Source: Apostichopus japonicus (lineage: Eukaryota > Echinodermata > Holothuroidea > Aspidochirotida > Stichopodidae). From it: a stretch of DNA of 64,000 bases. The stretch lies in NCBI RefSeq assembly GCF_037975245.1, contig NC_092577.1, forward strand, positions 30,249,898 through 30,313,897, given 5' to 3'. Shown one piece after another: positions 13,064 through 26,099 of this stretch (within the stretch, counting starts at the first letter, position 1; every line of letters starts with the position of its first letter). A model generated the notes under the pieces. The model was not told the DNA's origin. It saw only the letters and a list, made by a program, of their open reading frames with translations, and searched no databases. A program made the position numbers and the translations under genes.

Positions 13064-13514
13064 GGGGGGGGGGGGGTGCGTCAATGAAATAGTTTATAGA
13101 ATTGTGTCGTCTATGGTGAAACTGCAGACAAAGTTTTTCCCTGGTAAGCATTTTGGAATTGTTAGGATTTGGATGGCATGTGCCCCCCCCCCCCCCAACG
13201 TGGCACTGGTCACCATGTGCACAAAATACAAATATCCATCTATAAAACTAGAAGTTATTAACAAATGCCTCTCTACACCAGGGCTGTTCTCCTATTCACA
13301 AAGTGGGCAGCCTTAATGAAGTGGAGAGGGGGTTGGGGATCATAAATTTCCTCCACAAATAAGGGGAACAGTATTTTTCCGAACATGCCAGCTGGAAAGT
13401 GAATGGAATTGGTCCCACCCTATCACAAGAATTTTTACCGTGCTGTACAACCACCCTGCTACCCCCGAAAATGTTTGTGTTTCCGTTTATTATGATATTC
13501 CCCCCCCCCCCCCC
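13064..13514. repeat. three poly-G/poly-C tracts in a cluster
   Basis: Thirteen G at 13064-13076, fourteen C at 13183-13196 and fifteen C at 13500-13514 lie within 450 bp. Long G/C homopolymers recur through the window (for example 17 G at 24558-24574). They contrast with the AT-rich background and may create assembly length errors. Confidence 0.9.
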
Positions 13515-13645
13515 ATGAGACAAGCCTGCTTCATGATCCCCTATCAACAAAATCCAAGCTCTGCCATAGAAACCACCCAATTATGAATAAGATGCGACAT
13601 GGACCAGTATCACCAACTGCGGCCCACAACAACCTTATTTTAAAG

Positions 13646-13832
13646 CAGGGGTGGTGCCATGATTTCCCCATGGGGGCTAGACTCTCAGACGGGGCTAAAT
13701 TGCACACAATTTGTGTTGTTATTAACATTTTTCTTACACCCCCGACATATTTCAAAAATATCTCCAACGGGGCTAGAACTCTCCGACGGAGGAGGGGGTG
13801 GGGGCCCTAGCCCCATGCTGGCACCACCCTTG
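13646..13832. mobile_element. 187-bp foldback / MITE-like element
   Basis: The left end reads CAGGGGTGGTGCCATG and the right end, read inward on the other strand, CAAGGGTGGTGCCAGCATG. The similarity continues into CATGGGGGCTAGA and CATGGGGCTAGGG. The CA start and G-rich terminus resemble hAT-type MITEs. The 8 bases on either side do not match, so no target duplication supports the exact borders. A further GGCACCACCC lies at about 13955-13965 and may be another right end. Confidence 0.45.
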
Positions 13833-13839
13833 TCTCCGA

Positions 13840-14774
13840 GTTCTTGTATCAGCGTAGGATGATGATTGGAGGTGGGCCGAGATCGATTTTCCCAAAAAGT
13901 TCCATATATGTAAAGATAAAAATCCAAATTATTGGGGCTACACCTTCCTGAGTACTTGGCACCACCCAGACAGAATGGGTAAATATTTCGCTAGAATGTT
14001 ACAATAATCATGTATTCACTTCAACTGTGTCAGTGTTGTTTACTTGTTTAGGGACCACTTTAGTACAAGTCCGGTAGTCATTTATACGTTGCAGATTTTA
14101 TTCAGTCAGCATTTGTGCTAAGAAAAATGTAAACGTGTAAAAACGAACCATAAATCTTCCCAAACAATAAATTTAATAATTAAATTTAATCACAATCGTT
14201 ACACAAATTCCATTTTGGTAGGTTTTGATTCCCATGATTAGTATAATACATCAACCCCGTACGAGATTACGCCATTTCGCGGAACAGATATAGCCCGGTG
14301 CATTTTTTCACAGTTCATTTACCCTTAGTGATAGAAGAAACTGTATCGTGTTCGTTTGCGTTATACTTTCTTTCCGAGACTTACGTATTTTGTAGTTGAT
14401 ACATATGTTCAACTTGTGCAGAATGGAAAAATTTTAGAAAGGTTGGAAAAGATACTTTTGGGAACGATTTTAAGTACCGTTTTGTTAAGTTTGTGTCGAT
14501 TTTCATTTGGACATCACACGTGAGTTTCTTACAGAGATTTCACCTACTACGAGTTACCAATTCTCGTGATATTTACGTGAGTGAAAGTTGAATGTGTTTT
14601 TAAGTCGTCTTTATCGTAACTTGCAATATTATCAATTAATTAATCCACAATCCACAAAACAAAATGGGTTGTAATTCGTATCAAATTTCACTGGGGCTAT
14701 GCAAGCCTACGTTGCCGTTGCGCACTATTACATAACCCAATTAACTCACGGTTAGTAACGGCCGTATAATGACC
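13840..14774. other. no gene seen
   Basis: AT-rich non-coding DNA up to the right-hand inverted repeat. A few clusters of CpG occur near 14280-14380 without coding potential. Confidence 0.5.
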
Positions 14775-14795
14775 TAGCAACCTGGAGACTGTATA
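14775..14795 (-). mobile_element. candidate right terminal inverted repeat, Tc1/mariner-like
   Basis: This is the exact inverse of the left copy at 9557-9577, with TA at 14792-14793 directly outside the CTG end. A chance match of about 20 bp within 5 kb is very unlikely. Whether the two are ends of a single insertion is not settled. Confidence 0.45.
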
Positions 14796-15499
14796 GAGCA
14801 ACTGGTTGAGTTTTAAACTTACATCACCTGACATACGTAACCTGACATTACATAATATAACTTCATTATGTACTGTTTCAAAAGTAAGATGCCAAGAGGG
14901 ATGGGTGGGGGGGGACCGGGGCTACAGCATACGTGTAGACAGGCTGCATGGGAGAATGCATTGAAGAACAATGGTTTGGGCCCTGCAGTTTCACACAATA
15001 GAAACTGCAGACACAATCTCCAATCGTTTCATATTGACGAGTATTGCTTCAGCTGCTTCAATCCCCTAATTCCCCTAAATTAATTAATTAATTCCAACTG
15101 TTTCCACTAAATCCATTTAATTTCCCTTTTTATTTGCATTCACTCTATAATTGCATGAGTCCAAACCAAAATACTCCCAATTAAGTCATTAAATTACCGG
15201 TCGATTGTTCCTAACAAACGATGAAGTCTTTAATCCTCGTCACAAGTAGTTTAAGCATATACTCTGCGGTTCGTTAACAGTCTTAATAACAATTAGTGAC
15301 TGTAATAAGGTAACATTCTGCTCTGAATAATAATGCAAAATAAGCTGGGTGGAGGTGCAGATAAATAAAGCCAGGGAAGGTGAAGATAATAAAAGCAGGG
15401 GGATTTTATTACCAATGAAATTATCAGAGCTGATAGATGTGCCTTACAGATGCACATATAAATTGCTCTCTCGGATATAAACGTCCTCTCACCATGAAG
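14796..15499. other. no gene seen
   Basis: A mixed stretch with a G-rich patch near 14895-14925 and AT-rich remainder. There is no supported coding or RNA feature. Confidence 0.5.
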
Positions 15500-15645
15500 C
15501 CTACTATCAGATCCTGGGGAAAACCAATGTATCCATGGAACAAAGTAACTGAATCCATCAAACTCTCTCAATCTGTTGTGTCATTCCGATCTACTCTGAA
15601 AACGCATCTGTTTCTAGAACTCGAAGACTTCTTATTGTTTTTTTA
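15500..15645 (+). pseudogene. C-terminal remnant of a non-LTR retrotransposon reverse transcriptase
   Basis: The frame translates to a WN...ES-I-KLSQSVVSFRSTLKTHLF pattern (W at 15536, last F at about 15613). This is the characteristic tail found at the C-terminus of CR1/L2-like reverse transcriptases (W-N-x-L-P-x-x-I-x-x-S-x-S-V-x-S-F-x-x-x-L-K-T-H-L-F). Only this tail is preserved; no finger-palm or FADD-box motif is readable upstream. This is normal for LINEs, which are usually cut at the 5' side. The frame runs on to a stop after 15643. The family assignment rests on this motif alone. Confidence 0.5.
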
Positions 15646-15649
15646 ACCA

Positions 15650-16780
15650 TTTATCTTTACTGTCTGTGACTGGCTTTTGCCCTCTCTCGAAAGTACAGAT
15701 TTAACGATGGCTACCTCAAAGACACAGACTTTATTACTTTAGAATGGAACTGTTTTGTCATTAGGAATGCATTTCTTAACCAAGGCTATACAGACAAATG
15801 GATTGGCATATATCTACAAAACGATTAAAGTTGTAAACCATTACTCTCTCATCATGAACGGTTTCAAACATCCCATTAATGATTGATAACAATTAGATAG
15901 GACGTGTAAAACAACTGCTACCTCAATATACGACTCCTTGTACCCTAAACTTCTAAACATGAGAAGAAAATTTAATATTCAAAACCAAGTTAAACATTGA
16001 AGCCCCTCGGTTATAGGGCAGTCTGAATGCTAATATTCAGTGCTAACATACTTCTGCAAAATTATAAAAACCAATTAAATATTGTATATATTAATATTAT
16101 ATATATAAATAGATTAGAGAAAAAGTGTACAATCAAAAACCAACAGCCGACTTATTTAAAGCGAAACTAGTTTGGTGATTAGTTTAACATATAAACAGTG
16201 AATAGATACCAGTACAGCATCTGGGTAAACTAATTACTCAAAAGCCATCAATGACAGAACAATTCTGGTTAAAGTATGGTCCCAAAAAACTGTCGAATAA
16301 TCAAATTAAATTATATAGAGTTAAACAAATACTTTAGCCGAATGCAACCGGTCTTTACTACCTTCCCCTCTGGCCTTCCCCTCGGTCCCCACCCCCCACC
16401 TTCCCCCACCCTACCTGCATGAAAAATGGCACCCAGTAAAGTAATGACAAGAAATGATAATAGATTTAACAGCATATATGTAAATATATATATATATGTA
16501 TATATAAACTTACCCATATTGACGAATTTATCCCACAAGCAAAAAAGTCTACGGTAAAACTGTAAGATGTAAAAATAAAGTTGTCTTCTCCTGTAAAAAT
16601 TTGAGATTTCCCGATTCCTTTTTAAAAATATTGCCCGTAGCTAACTTTAAAAACTCATGATCCTTTCCTTGGGGGTGAAATTCCCTACAGCATAGATGTA
16701 TGTATGTTAACACTTCAGCTCCGAAACAGAAAACACATCAGCCACCGCACTACTGTAGGTCTACGACAAAGCCGCATTAG
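15650..16780. other. no gene seen
   Basis: The first part may be the 3' untranslated tail of the LINE remnant. The rest is AT-rich, with a TA-rich microsatellite at 16474-16506 and a C-rich patch at 16365-16410. Confidence 0.5.
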
Positions 16781-16786
16781 TTACAG

Positions 16787-17097
16787 TATAATAAAAAGAC
16801 TCTAGACCGACTGGTCGTCGTTTATCAGAAGCAAGTTTCGAAGATCTGAACTGATGGGCAACGTGCTCCGTGAGCGAGCTAGCTAGCCGGAGCTTAGTTG
16901 GAGAAGATGAACGCTGTTGACACTAGTAACGGTGGCAGCAGACGCAAAAAGGAGATGAGGGGAGAGACACAAAGCAGCAAGCAGAGAGAGAGATTCAAAA
17001 GGACCGACCGGCAGACTATTACTACGGCATCTGTTTATCCATCGATCAAAGTCTGTTTTTATTACCCGACGTGCACAATCTCTTCATTTGCGGCTTG
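16787..17097 (+). other. weak candidate promoter and first exon
   Basis: A TATAATAAAAAG box at 16787 is followed at 16825-16828 by TCAG, an initiator-like match about 40 bases downstream. At 16907 there is an ATG in good context (A at -3), opening a 64-codon frame (the frame from the upstream ATG at 16898 is 66 codons) rich in Ser, Arg, Lys and Gln and ending TGA at 17096-17098. The stretch is more GC- and CpG-rich than its surroundings. No domain is recognisable. It could equally be a random GC-richer patch. Confidence 0.18.
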
Positions 17098-17299
17098 ATC
17101 TCCCATTTTGCGAGTATTTTTTTCCGACCGTCGTCGAGGAAGACGATACGATAAGGAGTTAATGAGTCAAGGGGGCAGTGACCACATCACATACCTGAGT
17201 CGTTACGACAGACAGAGAACTTGTGTAAAATTACGTCGAGAGTGGGGAAACGGTCGACATACATATTTCGGTGTCTCGTGCTTATAATTAGTCCGTGGA

Positions 17300-17400
17300 A
17301 TTTTGTTTTTTATTTAGAGAGAGAGAGAACATGGAAGGAAGGTAATGAAGATGAGGGCGGAGAGAGAGAGAGGGCAAGAGTGAGAGAGAGGTAGAGGGAT
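17300..17400 (+). repeat. GA-rich simple repeat
   Basis: Several short (GA)n runs (17317-17328, 17359-17372, 17381-17390) are separated by a few bases. Confidence 0.85.
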
Positions 17401-20326
17401 ATAATTGTGTATAATTATGTAATGTTTATTACTTAATTCAATGGTGTATGTTGGTTGCTGATATTAGGATTGATATTTCAGATCAAAAAAATATATATCT
17501 GCAATAATTATAGGGGGGAATGTTTAAATATTGGTTTTCTGCTGATTGGTTTTATTGGCTTATTTTTTATCCGACATTTCGTACACATAGCAAATAATGG
17601 TAATAGGAACAAGTATTTGTATACTCTACTTTGTATTCATATGTACATGTATAATTGACCTCAATCTAGGAATTTACTTGACATGTGCAGAATAAATCAT
17701 AGCATATTTTGAGATCCACAAAAAATGATTAACTGGAAATAATATGTTTATATGTTCTTCATTTGTATAGAGGCAGGCAATCACTAATTACTACCATTTA
17801 CAGACAAAACAACAAAACTCAAAATTAGTATCGCTTGCTTATATTAAAATGCAACCCCCACATTTAACTGTTTATCTCACAACCCAGCAAAATACAGGGA
17901 GAATCACCATGGCGACTATGAAATCAGACATAGATCATTTCTGAATTGTGAACTTTTTAGGTTAAAGCTTGCTGCTCCTAGAGTGTGGTTGATACCAAGC
18001 TTAGCCTGAATAAATATGACTGAACTGGAGCAAAACTAAAGAAAGCTGGCTTGATTATTTTTTTTTTTTTACCCTGCTGAGCGCTAACAAGTGACTATTA
18101 AAACATTGGGGTCCTCAGCATACGTAAATTACATCACCGAGGAACCAATCTCATGGGTAGGGTAATAGCGCAACTTTATTGATAAAATAAAATTGCCCAA
18201 AAACCGTTTGTCTTTTTGACTTTGTTTCTTTTATAATGATATTTGACCTTACTGTACGAAGCTAAGCTAAAGGAATACTTTTGGCAGGACATTTCCAAGA
18301 AATACCTATAGGCCTAAATGGGATTTAGGTCACAGCAATTATTGACAAATATTGACAATTTCATGGTACAAAACAAACAGCAATAAATATTAAAATTATA
18401 CATTATGTATTTCACAGCTTGGATATAAATAAATAAAGTAAACCAAACAAATGCTACATAAAATAGGCACCACATTACACCTTATTACTATAACCAAAGA
18501 ATTCATGAAAATCTAATTATTTGAAATAACTGTTTTAGTAAAAAACCTGAAACAGATTCAACGACAGAGTTATTCTCCCCTCCCCCCCTTCACAAACCCT
18601 GTATGCCCCCTTACCTGGCCAATTTGTCATAAAAAAGGTATCATGATAATTATATGCATAGGGGCCTATTATCTTCTTAGAGAAATGCATGCTGCCCCAC
18701 TTCCACATGTCTCCACCTTCCCCCCCCCCCTCTTCCCACCACCACTACATGGTGCATACTATTCCCCTCTTGTTTGTCCTGCCCCCCCAAAAAAATCTCT
18801 TGATGATGCTTACATTATTTACAGCCATGCCCAGCTCATCGGTGTATCTTCAATTCTCGGTTGAGAATTACAATGAATCGTTCCGTACGTGACCAAACTT
18901 TGCTGTTGTCAAAAATGTCAAAGGAACTTCAAAATTTCTTTCTTAAAATACCAATCAGACATGACATCATAGACGCCAGAAAAAGTGAGGGAAAGAATTT
19001 GCTACTTTTGTCAAATAAAAAATATAAACATATAAATCAACTTTATATAAAGCAGGAGGACTAACCAATAACTGTCCCTATGCCCCACTTTCCCTTTCTC
19101 CCACCAACAAAACCCTCACCCCCAGCCCCCATCAACCATAGTATCTTCACCCTCAATTCAAAGGAGTCGATCGATACGTCTCAAAATACACCAAAAAGAA
19201 AAGTTGGTTAAGGGTAATAAAAAGTAGTGGCCGTACGTACATTCACGGCACCGAGTTAAGTTGTCATTATTATTATTATGATTATTATTATTACTGTTAT
19301 TATTAATTGGCCTGTCAAGCTTAAGTCATTGAACAGATCTAAAGGCGTGCTGTCTCCTCATTTCTCGCCTTCATTACTTTTCACACGTGTGTGCTCCGGG
19401 AATTGACGTAGAGAGTAACATCCAGGTAGCATTCCTATCAAATATTCATGCCGCCCTTATCAGAAATTTATTCGCTCCGGGCTATAGATTCCATAAGCAA
19501 TATAAAGGTTTAAGACTGACATATATGATCTATCCGGGGATGACAAATATAGGAATATATATGTGCGATCCAATGTGAGGTTCACATATATGCTATTCAT
19601 TACTTAAAGATCTGTAGAAAATGGAATTCTGAAAAATTGAAGCGGAACGTAGGCTCTCCTACAGGTCTGGGGGAAGACAGACTAAGAATTGCTAGTACTC
19701 GGTTTGGATGTAGCCTCAGAAGCCCCCTCCCCCCTCCCCATCCCCACCCCCAGGCCAACAGTTTTGCCAGATCGTAATTGCAGGCAATTAGGGAGATACA
19801 TACTATTAGTTCATAGGCGGTAAAGGAGGAGCGAAATAGACTAATGTATACCTTAATTAATTCACTCGGAATGCACAGCGAATTCTTGTGGCTGGAGGAT
19901 CGATCCTTACAGTTTTATGAAGACATTTTACAGCATAAACTGAGCAATTAATGTTCCACCAAGATATGTTTGATACAACTGGAAAATCATCATAAATTTG
20001 TCATTTAATGCTGTAATTTACGTAAATCTGCAATACTGTGCTTGGCTGCCATCACTGAGCAGTAACGCTGCAAAAAAACGTGTAAAAATCTGACGTACGA
20101 AAGAAGCTACTTGTAAATCATCTACTTTAACTCCAACAATCGTAATCAGGTATTTTCCGTTTCAAAAGTAAACAGTTTCACCGCATAATTTGGGCTTAAG
20201 ATATATATCGCAACATATCCACCAAAATCTATGACAACATTAAAGCTGGTCTTATTATTTACTATTTATTGAAAATCAGCAATTTGGTACCAAAATAAAT
20301 TGGATGAATATCAAAACTGTTCATCC
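17401..20326. other. no gene seen
   Basis: AT-rich DNA with C-rich patches at about 18577-18590 and 18720-18740 and an (ATT)n tract at about 19268-19310. No frame longer than 73 codons occurs, and none shows a motif. Confidence 0.55.
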
Positions 20327-20741
20327 ATGTGAATCAGTGGCGGAGCTAGGGGTATTTGGTCAAGGGGGGCGAGAATGGTCTGTAGGGGAGCTTTCGACAC
20401 TAAGTGAAGCGCCACCACAGGTTGGCGGGTAGCGTATCCAGAAATTTTTTGAGTAAAGATACTCCCTAGATCGCCGGAAATGACCCTTTCTGGGCCTTGC
20501 CCATTTGCAGATAAACGAAGAATAAATAGCCGTTAGAGCATTTTGTCAGAAAATTACACCAACAAAATGTGACATATGTCAATAGGTAGATGAGAGCGCA
20601 AGAAAAAGTCAATAATCGCAAATAAGAAAAAAGTGGAAACAAGTGGTAAATAGCTGAAAAGGGCGCCAGCAGTCCATTTGAGGCCGTCAGCGGGGGCATT
20701 CGCCCCCCTGACTGTATGGTCGCTCCGCCACTGATGTGAAC
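20327..20741. mobile_element. hAT-like MITE copy A with 8-bp target duplication
   Basis: The element spans 20335-20733 (399 bp). It starts CAGTGGCGGAGC and ends GCTCCGCCACTG, a perfect 12-bp terminal inverted repeat of the hAT type. The flanks ATGTGAAT (20327-20334) and ATGTGAAC (20734-20741) match at 7 of 8 positions, the size expected for hAT insertion. No transposase is encoded, so it would depend on an enzyme supplied elsewhere. The 95- and 64-codon minus-strand frames inside are shadows of the repeat. Related copies lie at 50163-50502 and 58944-59344. Confidence 0.85.
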
Positions 20742-23700
20742 ATCCCATCCCATCCTCTCACCTCATTGTCCTTCACCCCCTCCCCCCCTCTATACCAGGA
20801 ACAATTTTTGTAGGGATACTCAAAGATTCTACCTTCTTCATCGACAGAAATTTAATGAAACTGAAAACATGGTACAATCCTATAACGGTCAGATTTTGTC
20901 TTTGATATTCTTACGAAACATAACATGTTGGCATATCCCTTGATAGTAAATAGCCCAAAAATTTATTTTATAATCAATCGCAGAATGTGTGATGATTTGG
21001 TGTTAACTTCAATTGGATGCCATCCGATATGAAACTGATATACTCCAGAAAATTATTGTCACTTTGAATGACCTTTTCATAAGGTTTACGTTGCCGTGGA
21101 AACTGATGTTTCTTTCCATCAGTTGACAAACTCTGATATGCACAAACTGACCACAAATGATCCCATGGCTTAAACCTTCTATATATATTTTTCCTTGATC
21201 TCTTTAGTTTTTTGTATTTTTGCTCTATGTTTTATTTAATATTTATTTATTTATTTAAAGCATCAATTTCATTCTTCATCCTTTTGTTTTATGATATTTC
21301 GTCGTCCTCTTCCTTTGGGGTTGAACCAACGGTTGGTTATCTCGGGAATAGATTTGTGACTGTTCGAGCGCCGAACACCAAGAGATGAACTTATGACCTA
21401 TAACGCACCTAAAAGTCGTTGACAGGCAAAGCATATCGAAATCGGTCCCTTATGATCGCACCTCATCAATAACTTTTTTTTTTCACCTTATGGGCATTTC
21501 TGGTCACTGACAGTGTTTCTTTTTCTTTCTTAACGATATGATGAGCGCGACACTCGGATCCACCTAAGAACAAGTTGCAGGGGATAAGTTTATGAGCCAA
21601 AAAGGAGGGGGAAAAAAGAGAGAGAAAAATATAAAAATGATGAACACACTTGATTTACTTCAATTGGATAAACCTACAAGTTCATTGTAGGTCATTTATC
21701 CCATTGGTTTGGAGTTGCAACTGAGTCGAGCAAAATTTCCAAACAGGCCATTTCAGAGCTGTTAATACCAGTGTCAAACATTAAGGAGGGAACAGGGGTT
21801 TGGGAGGGGCATCAGTGGTATCAGTCTCAGACAGGGGGATGCATGGGTGAACCCCATATCTTTGTCAGGCACCCCCCTCCCCCCTACCATAAAAAGAAAA
21901 TTGTCAGGATTTTTTTTTAGAAAATAGGTTCAAGCAGTTCTGTCTGTCCAGCTAGAAATGTTTTTAACCCCCTAATAAAAGCCTAGTTTTTCACCCCCAG
22001 TGGGATTGGGGGTAGGGGAGGGGAAAGTTAGTTGTGAAAGAGGAAGATTTCTGGATAAACTGCAAGTTCATCATTGCACACGCAAAAGATCAGCGTTCTT
22101 TTCATCAAGATCGGATCTAGCTTTGCCGGTTCATCCGGCGATGTGTTTGAGCCGGAGCGTGACGTTAAAACAGGACATTTTTGGCCCATGATATAGAATA
22201 AAGGCCTACTCTTGGTTTGATCACCTCCGCGCAGGTAAAATGAACCTAATTGTAGAGTTGCATTCTTGCATGTGAGTTATACCACCGTACTAGTAGGTCA
22301 ATGGTGGGAGTCAATTTATAAACCCTGAAAAGGTTGTCAAAACCTTTGCACATTGTTTCTTAGTCCCAAAACACAATTTGAAGCAAAGAATTCCGTTAAA
22401 CATTTCACAGAGTTAGCCTATAGAACCCCTACATGATAACAACAATATCAAGTTCTAATAGTGAAAGACCTGATGTATCTACATTTAACATTAAACATTC
22501 ACATTTAACATTTCACAGATTAATCACGATGTAATATATGATGTACCTAAGCTCAGATCGTTTGGAAGCTTTAATAAAAAAAAAAATTACAAAAAATGGG
22601 CCACTTCAAAGTCAGATTGGCCTGCAATATACCAGGCCGGCATTTCACTGTCTCAAAACTGCAATGGACAAAAAAAAATTGCAAACATACCGAGCCTATA
22701 GTTCATCATTAAAAACGCAATTATTAATCACACAATAAAATATTCAACATACTTGAGTTCCTCTTCGTGCCTTTTCTGTTAATCCAAGATTTCAAATTAT
22801 AACTATTAAAACCGAAAATTATAAATAATTCTGACAAAATCTGTGGCTCAGACACGTAGCTCGTTATAAGGTAATTAAACGACAGAAGCTCACAGTGAAC
22901 TCTTTCACACAGCAACCGTGCTCTGACAGTTGCAATGAAATTAAACAGGTGAATCCAGTGAACCGTATTGTACAAGGATTGTAGCAGACAGTTATTTCAC
23001 CCCCCCAACCCCATGCCTCTCCCCTCCTTTCAGCCTCACACAAAGCCTCAACAATAGAAAAATAGTTAGTAGCACAACCTTGCAGTTAGATCTAACTATA
23101 TAGACCTAATTTGTATATGAAAAGATGAAATAATGCCTCAGAAATTGGAACATTATATGTTTAAAAGAATTTCCTTTTGGGGAGAAGGGGCAGCTAGGGG
23201 CAGGGAAGGGAGAACCCTGGTCTCCCTTACTCTGTGAGAGTTGACTATCAACTACCCCAGGGCTAGGGGGTGGTGATTGCAGGATTAGCCAATCAGAATC
23301 GAGAACATGCAACTCACCGTATCTCGAGTTGTGGACGAGATATTGAGGTGGTGCATTGAACAGTGTGCATTTCACATTTATCTGTCATTGGAATCTTTTA
23401 ATGGATGCCAGGGATGGACAAAAAATATCGCCTACTCCAGCATAACGACATGAATGATATGACATGACAGACCCTTAAAGAATAAGAAGATCATGATATG
23501 ATGGCAGCTAAGGGCACACACAAGTTCCGAGGATCATCACAGGGTATAGTGTTATAACATCGTCACAACGTTTGCGTAGACCGGTATGTAACCTATGGAT
23601 GTAACCTGCCACGACACGTTTTGAAGTTTTTACAGACTCCAGACTCTGCAGTGTGGTATATAAAAGAAGATTACATAAATCAAGACTTAAATTGATACTG

Positions 23701-26090
23701 CAGCTATTTTGGTGGCCGTGTTTGTTGTCATAATGAGAATGTTGCGGCCAAGAAACTCTCTCTCTCTCCACCTCTCTCTCTAAAGCTAGAAATTCCTGTG
23801 CACGAGTCATTAACAAATAGTCATCTAAACCGTCATTAATCCACAAAATAACCATCTCTTGCTATCTCTCTGACAGAAAATGTTTGAAGTCTTTGCACGT
23901 CTCCCATTTCGTCACCTTCTCTGAAGGGAGTGGAGGGGGGGGGTGGGTTTGGGGAGAAGAAGGAATGTCACATAAATAAACTGTTTCTCATCACCTAATG
24001 TGTTAGTCAAGGAGAACTTCATTTACAGCCATCTTTATGTCTTCAACCTCATGATCATCGACTTCATCGAACAAAATTATCAAAACAAAAAGGGGGGGAG
24101 GCTTAAAGATCATCCACGGGGGAATTGAACTACCACGATTCTTCTACTGCCGATTTTTCAATGTCAAAGAAATGAACAATGTCTAGTAGACAGAGATATA
24201 TATTTTTTGTGGTGGGGGGGGGGGTTCAAAGTGTTTAAAATATTACTATGTCCATATTATTTGTGGTTCAGGGCATAATAAAACAGCTCAAATAGAAGAA
24301 AGTTTAATTCAATCCTTCTTTAAAATTCTTGGATCCCCACACCCCACCCCCCATCCCCACAGCATTATTATTAAGAGATACCCAGTTAACACCCAAGGAA
24401 AAATCAATTCTGGTTATAAACTTTGCAAAATATTGAACTAACGGAACAAATTTGTGCAACTTAGGTAAAAGTCGAAGTTAACCAAAAAAAAATACAATAC
24501 CGATAATAAAGCAGTTTAACAATCTATTGTCAAAAAGAGGAGAGTGAGATGGGTGTTGGGGGGGGGGGGGGGGGTGTGAGGGGAATGCAAAAAGCAAAAA
24601 AAAAAGAAAATTCAGCAAACCTCTTTAAGATCTAACTACTAAAAAAGCTTGCAGAGGTATTTAAATAGATAAAATTTAAAACGGCCTACCCTTTGTTCTA
24701 CGTTTACTTCGTTATCGTCCAATGTAAAAATAAGTTGTCTGCGTGTCTATCATCTGTCTGGTTTGGTTGTGTCACCTGTCTTTCATCGTTTCGGTCTGGC
24801 GTTTTGTTCGTTCTTTCGACAAAATCCTACTATAGATCAGAAAGTAAGGCCCTCTAACTCTCATATAATTTACCCTCCTAATGCCATTGAGAAAATATTT
24901 CAAACCCCTTGTCAAGATATTTTGACTTGCTGATAAAAAGAAAATTAAAAAAAAAAAAAAAAAAAAACTGCATGAAACAATTGATATTAAAACCACATGT
25001 AACTTTCCTTAATCTCTTTATCTCCGATCTTTCTCCGATCTGTCTCCATATACTTTAATTTTATGGACTGCGCACAGCTCAGATATTTAATGATTTAATT
25101 CATGTAACCAGAGTTGACATATGGTCACATAACCAATCATTTAACCTTCTAAAATACCGGGTTAATCTACTGTAACAGAAAATCGATAAAAGGTACGAAT
25201 TAAAGGGGGTCTTTTCATACACGCAGGTGGACAAAAATATTGACTGAAATATTGACTGGAGCTCTCGATTAAAGTTTCTCGTTAACAGACTAAATTGATT
25301 GATGTAATACACACCATCTGCACGATCTAATTGGCAAAGTCTGGGAGCCTCTCCTGTTTATTAAGATGAGCATGCATGGCATGACAGAATGCCTGTGCAA
25401 TTTACATCTGACCAAATCTATATGGCATGGGGTGGGGCATGGGAACCAGGAGGGATATAAATAAATGCCTAGCCAGAAAAAAAAAGAATTATAGCTTTAT
25501 ATTTCTATATAAATAGAGGAAAGTTTTAAAAGTGAAAAAAAAAAACGGACCACAGTCGTGAGATTCTTAGAATTGTCATTGGATAAAATGAGATCAAACA
25601 TTCACAAATTCCAAGCTATTTTTTATATTGATACAAATTCCAAAAGTTGTGCAACTTTCATGTACATGGTCTTTTCCTGGAAATTGTTTCGCCGTTGAGA
25701 TCACAAATATGTCGGTGAATTATAGTGTTAACAGAAATCAATGATATGTACCTGCAAAGACTCTTCATATATATACCTGACGGGTCTAAATATCGACTGT
25801 TTTTTTCTTTTTAATTAAGTTTCTCGTTAACAACCATACTAATTGATTAATGTAATTAACACCATCTGCACGACGAGCCAGACCTAATGAGATTACAGTC
25901 GATCATACAATATACCAAAGATATTGTCCAAGATATTTTGACTAGAAAGTTAATCAGGCCATGTATGCTGCTCTCTTTGGTGGATAACTGAACAGATTTA
26001 TAATTCATCATTATCTGGCTTAATATTCTTTCTCACCCCCCCCTCCCCCACCGCTCTCTCTTACTCTCTTAATAGACTTCAGCTCTAACT
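20742..26090. other. no gene seen; G/C homopolymers
   Basis: Long AT-rich stretch. It holds G tracts at 24214-24224 and 24558-24574 (17 G), poly-A at about 24949-24967 and a CT repeat at 23757-23782. The largest frame is 115 codons (23508-23855, minus) with no recognisable motif. Patches such as 21780-22010 are G/C-rich and may be old transposon ends, but I could not define borders. Confidence 0.5.
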
Positions 26091-26099
26091 CACTCCCTC

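Noticed and set aside
20466-20753. 95- and 64-codon frames resembling those at 50.2 and 59.2 kb
   Set aside because: Similarity among the three is due to the shared MITE DNA, not to a conserved protein.
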